NCBI GenBank assembly: GCA_026874595.1
Contig: CM049316.1
Coordinates: 61,517,676 to 61,581,675 of the forward strand
DNA length: 64,000 nt
Direction: 5' to 3'
Origin: Sipunculus nudus
Taxonomy: Eukaryota > Annelida > Sipuncula > Golfingiida > Sipunculidae
Translations under genes and position numbers: made by a program
Shown here: one piece after another, positions 42,301 through 54,300 of the stretch
Position numbering within the stretch: the first letter of the stretch is position 1
Layout: every line of letters starts with the position of its first letter
Notes under the pieces: model-generated
What the model saw: only the letters and a program-made list of their open reading frames with translations
Databases searched by the model: none
Told to the model about the DNA's origin: nothing

Positions 42301-45300
42301 AACCACAAATATGAAACCAAGTAATAAATCTTCAATGAACGTTAAGAATAAGAAATTTTGGAATTTTATTATAAGTTTGTTAATTCATCATCGATTGTTA
42401 AAAGTTTGGCAAAGAGAAATGCCTGAAAAATCATCTTATATGTTGACAGTTTATCTATTGTAAAAGTCTTATATGTTGACAGTTTATCTATTGTATAAGT
42501 TTATTATCTGTTTGTATGATTTACCTAACATCACATTTTACATATTCTTCACTCATACTTTACGTTTCATCAACAGCTACATAAATATCTTGGCAGTTCA
42601 ATTAGGAAAGCATCAGGGTAAATGACCATACACTGTTTTTAGGCATGATGTTGACGAGTCCACACTACCTGAGTCTGAGTACAGGTCGGAATCAAGGCTA
42701 CTTGAGTTCGAGGTCAAGTCCTTAAGATTTGAGTCCAAGTCCACCCTCTTCGAGTCAAGGTCATTTGGAACCTGAGTATTAAGTCCGAGTCCAATACAAA
42801 TCTTCTTATTAAAAGAAACTGAAACAGGAAAATTTGATATTATTATGTGATTTCATGTTATTTCAATGTGTCAACACATTTATCTCCCAATGCAGAGTTA
42901 CAGCTTGGTATAATAAAGTTTTTTTATTAGTTATATTCTTTTAGTAGGCCGCACATTTATACAAGACTTCATAGTATTTGGAAGACCTTTTCTTTCTCTT
43001 ATGGACTCAAGATGGACTGGGCCTGATTTCTCGAGTCCTTATGAGTCAGATTACAAGTCCTACTCCAGGACCCTCGAGTCCAAGTCCGAGACCCTCGAGA
43101 CCAAGTCCGAGTCCAGGTCCTAAAATAGTGGACTCAAGTCTACACTTGAATCCAAGTCCAGAGTCAAGTCCTATATCACTGTCTAATCGGCAGCAGAATG
43201 TGGGCCACATTGAACTAGAAGTAATCCCAAACACCTATAAAATACCTTAAATGATAAATGTGTGAACTACACACTTAATGATGCAAGGACATGCCTGTTT
43301 GGTCGTTTATTAAGAAGAATCACCGATACATGTTCTCTGGATCAATGAATACTTCACCTATTACCCTCAGCCTTGCATAATCATAACCGTTATATCTACA
43401 TGCAGGCCACTCCTGCAGTGGACAGACATAAACCATAATGCTGTTAAACACAAATCATATATAATCAGGTCACATTATTGACTGTCACCCTGCTTTACCA
43501 TCTAATAACAAGGGACCCATTGGTCACGGCGCTCAGCTGAAGTTTGAAATTTTTGCAGATGCAAATATTCTATTGTAATGTTTTTCATTTATATAAGAAT
43601 ATGAGAAGCTAAGAGGAAAGGGGCCCTCCTACTTGGTTATTGTAAAGTTCTAAATATACGATTGCAAACTAATACTCTGACAAGACTGTCATGAAGAAAA
43701 ACAGTAAAAGTTTTGAGATACTGTGATGCATATGAAAATTTACAGATGGACAGGCAAGTGGACAGAATGGACTAATACCTTTATTTCACTTTCAACGGAA
43801 TAATGCAATAAAGTTAATATATAAGCCTATTTTTTTAGCATATCCACTTTTTCCATTAAAAGTTTTTATCTGAATCATTTTTTTATTTACCAGTTTTATA
43901 AATTTTTGATAAAAAAACTGAAAATACAAGTTAAAATATTAGAATTGTTGCAATCATTATATATCCAGGGTGTAGTTCATATTGGGTCATATTATGCATA
44001 CACATATATTTTATTATTTTTAAATCACAAACGTTTAAACAGAATTTAAAAGAAAAAATGCCACAACATGGCATCTACAAGATTATTCCTTGAACCACTA
44101 TTAAAAAGTTTTGCACATTGGAGTTTTCAGTACATGCTTAATTTTATTCACTGAAATAAAATAAAAGATTCAGTAAATTTGATAAAATAAAACATCTTTT
44201 CAAATAAAGTATACACACTGTTGGTTTAATGAGGGACAAACAATATTATTGTGCTAATTATTATCTCAGGTTTAATTTATTACTGGAATTGATAGTCAAT
44301 TTCACACGTGGTGAAGTTTTTACTCTTCTGAAGTAAGGAATTACTTATCTGATGAACATCCACACTTTCATAGCAATACACCACTTTGTGGACACAATTA
44401 AATGTGCACTTTAATCATTATCATTGTAACCCTGGTGGTACAATACAAAATTTAAAATGTAGCATAGCCTATGATAAGAATGAATCAAATACAGAAAATA
44501 ATAACATATTAACAATAATCATCTTGTTTATGCACCATCTGGTGGGAGGGGGGGGGTGGAGTGCAGGGCAGAGGGGAAGCCTGCTGGTAGTGGCCAAGCT
44601 GAGTCAAGACAAGCTGCCTGCAAGTGAAGGCTGGACTACCAGGTGGGCTAGATGTAAACAACACTTGACATGGTGTATGAAAACATGAATAAAAGCTACC
44701 CTTTTCAATAAATTCCTTTGCAAGTGAAGGCTGTACTACCAGGTGGGCTAGATGTAAACAACACTTGACATGGTGTATGAAAACATGAATAAAAGCTACC
44801 CTTTTCAATAAATTCCTTTGAAAATTCAGGTTTTAAAAGATTAAATCCTTATGTATATATGCTGTTAAAATTAAATCAACAGTGCTTACAGGGAAAAACG
44901 TGCCATTGCCAAAGTTGGACAAAATTTAAGGTATTGATTTTTTATTTATGCTAATATCTTGAAAAATTTGCAAAATTCAGATCTAATTTTGGGTAAACAA
45001 TTGAATCTTGATTAAATAAAGTTATATTCCTGAAAAAATGTCTCTAGCTTCAGCAATTCTCATGTTAGGTAAGTAAATATATTTCCTGATTTTTTAAAAA
45101 TTGCATTATATTTTGGCCCATAACTTCAAAATAAGACCCAACACTGACCTAATTTTCTGTATGTTCATAGAAAATGTATGGAAGAATATGAATACTAAAT
45201 ATGATCAAACACAGATCAGTGGTTTTGATATTAGGCAGCCTTGAAGTGTAACAATGGCTTTTTTATGAAAACGGAGGTTTTTCCTTAATATATCCAAGGA

Positions 45301-48300
45301 ACTAAGTCCTAATAACCCAATTTTCGGTATGGTAGGACATCTAATGGTATGCAAAATTTTGGAATCGTAGGTCCAACGGTTTTAAAATGTGCCCTGTTAA
45401 CGGCCAGACGGCCGGACGGACGATGGACAAAGGACCACGACTATAGCTCCGATGACTTATAGTCAGCTGAGCTAATAAACTCAGCCAATAAGAAAGACAA
45501 GCAAATAAACATTTTCCAAGTGAATGTTCACCAATTAGCAGACTGGCTAAATGCTTATTATTTTTTGTCCTGTACGTTTGACACCCAAATATGGTTTCTT
45601 CCTAAATACTTTTCTTTTTTCAAATCTTGACCTTTAAATGGGGTAAATAATGAATAATGGGTCCATTCATAAGCTGCTTTATTAAAGGGACCAATATCAA
45701 TTTCTAACATCTATTTAATAAAGATAATCCTTGAAACCTTTTATAGAAATAGGTCATAAAAACGCTGATTCCACCAAAAACAGGCTGTTCATCTTGTTTG
45801 TATTCACATATGTTTATAATATGTGGGGGGCCTGCCAAAATAATTTAAAAACATTCAACAAGGACATCTGGTGGCAAGTCAGATGAACCAAATTTGTATG
45901 ATGGGTGCTTTGCCTTGAGTGAGCTTTCAACATCTGCACGTTTGCAACCAACCACCTTTATGTGACATGTTTTTTTTTTCTGTGCCAACTTGCCGCATTT
46001 ACCATGTTTACTAACAGCTTGTTGATAAACAAGCGCATATGTTATTCACCGAAGTGTTGCAAGAAATTTTCTGAATAGGAATTACCTTAAGTTCATTATA
46101 ATAAGTATACAAGTATAAGCCAGAAGTCGGACAAATTATATAGAAAAGGTATGTGTATAACTGGCTTTAAATAATGATAAATTATAAGTCTTCTGGCATC
46201 TGGCCTTGGAATACCCAGTTGAACCTTGAAACTACATGTAACTGTACAAAATCAGCTTTTTAACCATCAATGACACAAAATGAACCAGGAGTTTTAGTTA
46301 TTCTGGTCAAATTCCTTTGAAACCCTTAACGGTGAAAAATCACCATCACGTGACAAGAGGATCAATGAATTTTCTGTGAAACACACTAAGCTTTGTGATT
46401 ACTGAATAATCTCCGGTTCCACTGAGCGGATATCCATACTTCCTATAACCATACATTTAACGTAATGATTTTATGCCCTACTCCAGTTTGAGGATTATTT
46501 ACATCAAACCTCCCACTGCCAAGCTGTCAAAAAACTCACAGGTAATGCATCTGAAAAATATTCCACTGTCACATTGTTTATTTCAAAAGTGAGTGACCTG
46601 CGTATGAAATGTACGTTCTGAGTGTGTAATGGACGACTTCTGAAATCACCAATGTGGTTCCCCTGACACAAAACACATGCTGATTTTTTTAAATGCCCTC
46701 CTTGATATATAAGCCCCTGTCACCAAATAAGATGTATCACAAAAAAACAAACTATCAACTTGTGATGTCCATACACTGGGTTAACTGTGAGAGAATTATT
46801 AAAATGTTTAGACTTTTGAACTCTAGTTGTTTGATGCATGTTCCCCCTTGTATATTCTACCATGAATGTCAGATAATACTTTTCAAGAGTTTTTTTTTTT
46901 CCAAAGGAAAGGACTACACCTGCCATCAATATTGTTAACTGAATAAATGTTAACCTTTTTTTCAAAAGATAATGAATGGTACGGTTTTAAATGACAATAC
47001 ATTTGTATATCTAATGCTGATTAAGTAGCTGAAACTACCATTGTTATCAAAGCACCAATGCATATTTGACAATGTTGTCCCAATTGGGTTTTATTTTACA
47101 GTACAAGAAACAAGATTTACTGTTTGTTGAAACACTGTCACAAATCAGATTTATGATCTCTGACTACAGATAAGCTGATTCACAATTTAAATATAAAATA
47201 TTTTCTCAAAATATAAAATTTCAATATGATTAGCACACTATCTCCTGTTTCTGTTAAATACTTGTTTCCTTCAGTCAGGCCCAACAGTTAAGCATTACCT
47301 AATACTTGTAACACATTAGGATGAATGCAATGGTCAAATAATTAGAAATATGGTTAATTGGGTTAATGGGTATTCTCCTCTTGTAACTATAAATATTTCT
47401 TGTGTCTAAAAATAAAGACATCAGTTTTTTTTCCTTCATTACTTCAGACTCTACACCTTGCACCTTTGTCCCCACTTTTGCTGCTTTTCATTTGTTTTAC
47501 ACAGTAATGCACTCCAGTGGTTATCCAGGCACATGCCTATCAAACTTTTTTCAAGGAAACATAAGCACTTGAGGAAAACAGGAAAAAACACACACATGGT
47601 TTCCATGAACATTCAAGGAACTGTCATTGACTTGCATATTTATCTACATATCAGAATCTGTAGTCCAACGTCTTAAGCACTGGCTACAGCCTACCTCTTC
47701 TTTGGGTTTTCAGGTTAATTCTGGCACTTCTCAATACCTAGCAGATTCCCGGGAAATCATGGCATTGTTCACACATATGAAACATGACTGATGAATATGA
47801 GACAGAAGTTACATGCTACTCACCCACCTTCTTAGCAGTATGTTAAGAGATTTACATCCCTACTCACCCACTATCTCAGCAGTACGTCAGGAAATTCATA
47901 TTGCTACTCACCCACAATCTGAGAAGTAAGTTAAGAGATTCATATCGCTAATCACCCACATTACAAGCAGTATGTTAAGAGATTCATAATGCTACTCACC
48001 CAAAATCTGAGCAGTATGATAACAGATTTATATTCCTACTCTTCCACAATCTGAGCAGTACGTTAAGAGATTTTTTTTGCAACTCACGCACAATCTGAGC
48101 AGTACGTTGACTGATTTATATCGCAACTCACCCACAATCTGAGCAGTACATTAAGAGATTCATACTGCTACTCACCCACATTGTGAGTAGTATGTTAATA
48201 AATTCATTATGCTACTCACCCACAATCTGAGCAGTATGTTAAGAGATTCATGTCGTGTTCCAGCCCTTCTATTACAGCCTCCCCTTCCACCTGAAGGCTG

Positions 48301-51300
48301 ACTAGCTCATGGTTGTCTAGCGCCCCCTGTATGTGTTGTTCGTGTTCCTCAATCAGATGCAAGGCCTCTTTGGCTGTCGTTGGTGACGTCTCAAGAGAAG
48401 AAACCTCCTTCATAACAAAGACTAGATTCCTGGCCACACACTGGCATTTGCGGATAAATGGTTCCAGTTTCTACAAAACAAGATTTAAGATATCACCAGT
48501 TTTGCCTGCTGCCTTTTGATACAATCCCTTAGTCCAACATGGACAAAAATGTAAGTGAAACAAAAATTCCATGAGGCAACAATACTATGACAAGATCCTA
48601 CCATCTGGAAATCAGTTATATAGTACATAAGTATGGAAGGACAGAGGTATACTATGCACAGTTGTGGACCTTATCATGGTTTTTGGTGATATAAGACAAT
48701 AACAATGCAAGACAACTCACAGTTATATGTATTTTGTGGTTTGAATATTGAATGTGACAAATTTACCGCCCTGATTGGAAATGACCTAACAAGTTACAAT
48801 AATAAATTTGTTAATTTTTTGTATTTATAACTATATTGTGGGGGTATATCAATATAATACTTGAGATGGTACAAAACAGCAAATATATCTCAGTCTGTAC
48901 ACTGTCAGAGGTCATTGCTTCACATCCACTAGAATAATATGAAGGGAGAGAGCAATCCCTCCAGATATCCCTTGATCTATTATTCACCATTTCAGTGTGA
49001 GGTCCATGAATAAATCACATGTCTTAAACCTGAAAGCACCAAGAGGGCAGAAAAGTTAAATGTCAAGCTCTACCACAAGTGCATGCTACATACTGTACAG
49101 TAAGAGAAACACAGCTATAGGATGAACTACAGTGCAATATACAGAGCAAAAACCGGGCCGGAGTTTCCAGGTTTAAACCATATGTCTGACAAGCGTGCAG
49201 GAATGATGATTTAATGGCCTTACTTTGCGGAAGTGGACCCATTCTTCATGGAACAGTACTCTGGTCCCACCGAGTTCTGGCGGTAGCTGCTTAGCATCGA
49301 CAAACTTGTATAGCGGATCCATGCTGGTCACAAGGTCAATCTAAATATGACAGAAAATTAAACCATCCAAAAATTTAATAGGAGATTTCTTATTATTCTA
49401 TTGTTCAACAGAAGACACACTCACTGAACAAGATAAAAGGTAGATTCATGCTCCACAACAGACAACAAAGGGTTTTTGATTATTCTATTGGTCAACAAAA
49501 AGCTGGATCTTGCCCCATATTGGAAAACTGACCATTTATGATTACTCTACTGTTCAACAGAGGGCAGTGTTGTTTCTTCCAGTTAAAAAAGTTAACTCTT
49601 ACTCGATAGCTGATATGTGAGGATTATGATTACTGTTACAACTAGGTCGCTCTGTTTAAAGATTACAGGAAGCTGGCTCCTGGGTCGCTCTGTTTACAGA
49701 TTACAGAAAGCTGGCTCCTGTTCTGTAATAAACAACAGTCTTTAAACAGGGCTTAAACATTTAATGATATATTATCACAGGTTAATCAGACTGAAATTAC
49801 CAGGAAAATAAAATGGTAATAAAATATGGTAATTCTTTTGATCATACCCTGTGCTCTTGCTCTGCATGAGAAAATGCTATGACAGGCCCAAAACACAATT
49901 GCTTTATAATTTTTCTCCTTTTTTTATTGTATATTATCAAAGGATCAAAAGGCTAATATTACCTGATACAACTAGCATATTACCCATTTTTGCATAGCTC
50001 ATGTGCTTTCTGACAGATGGTGCTGTGATAGCTCCTTCGAGAAATATTGTCAAATTTCTAAGGATAAAGGTGAATACATGGGAAATGACCCCCAATGGAC
50101 ACACACAGCATGGTTACCATTAGTGCAAGACCAAAAACAGCAATTTCTGATAGGTGGCCAAAAAGAGGTTGCTTGACAATGATTGAGTGGCACCACCATC
50201 AATATCAACACAGACATAAAGGTGACAAATTTTCATGCATTTACTTTAACACGCTTTTTTAAATATGGACCTACTGTACAAAGTTGACTATGGTACATTT
50301 AGTGGCACTGAAAGTTGTTTTTTCTCGTGCAAGTTTAACAATCATATTGCTGTTCATAAATGTTAATACTACTCTACATATATAACACAGAGGCACTTAC
50401 CTTCAACGAAGACTGTGGACGGAAGACAGATGATTTAAACAGCAGGGACTGGGCTACCTTATCAGCCAAAACATGGACCATGGACAGAACCTCTGCACTG
50501 GATGCCTGCAATATGAATGTACACGGTCATCAGTTACTTTAGAATGTCTCACCTAACCTTTCACATTTGTTCAGCATTTCTATGATGAGAAAAAATTACA
50601 CCACACAGTGATGAGTCTTAAAGAGGTAGTTACACTAATTTTCACAAACTGTATAGAACTTAACAGAAAGAATGGTATATATATATATCACGTCTATCTA
50701 TAGCACAGTCTACAGGTATTGCAACAGTTAATTGTAACCTAACTGCAAAAATTCTGAGGGCAAAAAAAAAGTAAAACTCTTGGGAAACTAATTCTAATGA
50801 AGGTTGTATTAACAATGTGAAGACAGTGCAAGGTGATAAGGTGTGCATGGCACTGAGCAATTAACATTTCTTGAAATTTAATTCTTCAAATGGTGAAAAG
50901 AACACTAATTTCAAGGAGTAAGCCAGAAATGGCCCAGTATTGTAAATGGGTCCTTAGCAGTCATAGTCTTCTACCTATATATATCTATTAAGCAGACGGA
51001 AACAGTGAAAATGATGAATCAGCACATTATTACCACCTGCCGTATCCTGCCAATACACCACAGCTGCCTCATACATCATTATTGTTTAAAAGTCCCCCCA
51101 ACCCTCCTCCCCCTGTTAGGGTTCATTACATAACTATATATTATCTCTTGACTCATGGAGGATGCAAAAGTGCCAGGGAAAACCCCACCAATTTCCCATA
51201 TTTAAGCCCCACCCTAGTGTTTTGAACCATTAAATACCTTTTTTTTCTTCTCTTTCTTCTGTGTGTGTTTGCAATAGATCTCCAATCAGGCTGATGTTCA

Positions 51301-54300
51301 AGACCTGACATTTTGGCACAGGCCGATTTGTACCAGATATTTTTTACCTTGACCTAACTTTGAGGTCATACACTCCATAAATGATTTCCCATTAAACAAA
51401 TTCATCTTTATGTAAGATTACTTTTTAACCCTAGATCAAACCTCTCAGCCAGTAAAATTTGCAAATCTATTACTGAAATAGTTGTGATGTAAATAGTGAA
51501 CCAGGTCACAATAATTTTTCTCTCCCAAAACCAGTGTCCTTGCCACCCCATGATCACCTTTCAAAATTTCTGAATCCAGCAAAGCAAACTGCTAAATATT
51601 TGAGAGTATAGTATTCTCACAGAGCCCAAGTTTACCAGTCTTTCAAAATCACTGCCACCCCTTATCTGAACTTTCAGAATCCACCCCTGTAACCTTTTTT
51701 TAAGGAAAGTAACGCAGGAGACCAACAGGGAGGAACCGCAGATGCTGATGCAGGCATCTGCAGATTCAAATTAGGATGCTTTTCATGCAACAGGACGTCT
51801 GCAGATGTTTCATTGGATCACCAAGATAAAACCTGTGGCCGATATTTTTTATTTACTGAATCTATTATACCTGATGCATGTCCCTTCCATCCCCCAGACA
51901 TCCCTTTCAATGCTAAATTGTCACTAATTTCTGAGATAGACCTTTGAGGTGGTGAACCTAATATGTCAATTATTTGTGTTGATAATTTTTTTTTCATCTC
52001 AGGCAGATGTTTGATAGGGGAGGACTGCTTGCTTGGCCTTGAGACTGGTGATGAAGGACATTTGTCACTTACGCATTAAAGAACCTGTCATGAAAGTAAC
52101 TTGGTCTCAAGATGAGCAGGAAATGAAGTAACCACAGGCACTAATAGTACCAGTCATACAAATATACTCAAATATCCACAAAATGATGCTAAGGTTTCAA
52201 TATACCTTGGTGATTTTTTATTCATATGAAACAATTCCAAACCAATTAAAAATGGTCTCAACAGGGATTCTAGAATACATGAGAAATAGCTCTGAATGGT
52301 ATGTCCCTTTATCCATTTCATCTTATATTATCCTTTTACTTTTTTATTTCATCCTTTTATTTGTGAATTTTAAGGATCCACCATGAATTATTGAAAATGA
52401 ACAGGAAGTCCCCCCCCCCCCCCAAGTATCCAAAATAACTTGGATCAGCTGAGCATGAAAACAATGAAAACACTGCCATTACCATTCATAATAAAAAGCT
52501 CACACTTCTGGCTTTTCATCAACAGTGATAACACTGAAACATATATCCCTTGGGTGTACATATAAGCACTCTCCCTCCTTTTACTTTTTGTCAGGAACAA
52601 AAACCTTGAAAACAATTACTGTACTACCACTGCTTATCCCGGGAGTTATTTTGCAGACAGATCAAGTGCATGACCTCAGTTTGCCTGACATTTGGCATAC
52701 AGAACACAAGAGAGCTTGTAAGTGCTCCGAAGAATTCCTGGAATCTAACCAGCAGAGAGAACTCCTAAACAACCCAAGGAAGAATGAGTAATTGATGTGC
52801 ATTGAACCTACCATGGGAAGGCTCTGGAGAAAACATGTGAAGATGTATATTTGGGAAATGACATAGAATGGCAGGGGGACCATTCAATATTCCACCCATG
52901 TTTTCACTTTCATTTCTTCAAAATTAGAAATTTTCTGTATTGCAGAATTATGCAATATATTTGTTCTATAATGCTTACAGCTTTTATGACTACAAATTGT
53001 ATTTTTGGTTTCACAAATTTTGCAGCCCCCCCTCACTTTTTTTGCCTTTTTAATCCATTTTTGTGCTTTTATCTTTTAGGGTGAAAGTTGAAAGCATGCA
53101 ACATTAAAAATTTAGAAATTTTTTGTGTTATAGAATTATGCAATGTAATTTTTTTCTATAATGCTGACAGCTTTTCAGACTACATTTTGTAATTTTGATT
53201 TCAAAAATTTTGCAGTCCTCCCCTTCATTTTTTGTTGATGCTTTTTTTTTCCAGGGGCTTTTATCTACACCATACCTACACAACTTTTTTTCTTTTATTT
53301 TCTTTTAATGTTATATAGAACAAGTTAAAACAAGCTAAATCAAGGAATTTATGTCCTTCGCTTCCACCTTCAAGTCCAGGATAATTTTTAAGTCTTTGTT
53401 GACTAAGTACAAAAAGTTTTAACCACGCTCAAAAAATGGCACCACCTGGCAGTTACTGGAAAAAATTCAAGTATTTTATTTCCACCACTAATGACACCTG
53501 TTGGTGATTAGTGAAACTAAATGTGCTGATTCATCAAAAAAAAAAAAATGAAACTTCATATTGTTTTATTATCTTGTGAGACCGACACTCCAAAACCAAT
53601 CCAAACAAAGGTAAGCATGAGAGCAATCACTGACCCAAATCTGAATAAAATTGAGGAAAGTTATCGCACGGAAAGGAAAGCCTGACGGACAGACAGACAG
53701 AGGGACAGACAGACAAACCCAAATCAATGTCCCCTATTCCTTCCAAGGAAGTGGGAGACAATAACATACCACAGCTTCTGGCTCTATTCTTAAAATTTTA
53801 TTTTATTCCTTTTACCATGTCTTCCTTCCTCCCACATTTGTTCCCCTCATAGCCTTTTAATCTATCAACCCATACACTGAATATGTCATGAGGTTTCACA
53901 AAATTAAAAGCAGCACTTACCTCAACAGTATACAAAGTTTGTAGCAGAGCATTTAGAGCTGTCAGGGAGGAACCACGAGCATCCGCTATAACTGTCACCA
54001 CACTGCTGTCATGCTCTGACCTGTGTAGGCACAAAAACATATCCTGTCACCTTCAACGTTACCACATCTATCAGGTAGCAATGGCATAGTAATCCAGTAA
54101 ATTTGTGGAACATTGCTGGCTGCGTTTCTAACTACAATATATTTCTATGCTTCTGCTGGGCTGTGAATCCTACTAGAATTTCAGGATTAGGTTGTGGTTC
54201 AAAAAAGTGTTATTTCACTCTCAACTTTACAGACACACATGTCCCTTGCTATCAAACTCTCTTCGCAGAGAGATTCTTGCCTAGACGTTGTCCTCTGAGC

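Larger units (their letters stand above)
36042..43508. other. 25-kb intron, between repeat elements
   Basis: Contains a C12 run near 36126, MITE copy 2, family D copy 2, a 33-bp duplication, an 18-bp perfect palindrome GTCACACCATGGTGTGAC (42015-42032) and the GAGTCC blocks. No coding region supported. Confidence 0.55.

Noticed and set aside
42978-43250. Plus-strand PSPRPSRPSPSPG ORF
   Set aside because: A translation of the GAGTCC hexamer repeat; an opposite-strand frame is equally open.
44386-44808. Overlapping ORFs on both strands around 44.4-44.8 kb
   Set aside because: Both lie in repeat copy C and its 100-bp duplication; the peptides simply repeat with it.
23196-48219. Missing GEF exon within the 25-kb intron
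   Set aside because: Exons 7 and 8 join in phase and the protein is continuous relative to vertebrate PLEKHG4; no minus-strand ORF with GEF-like sequence was found between them.
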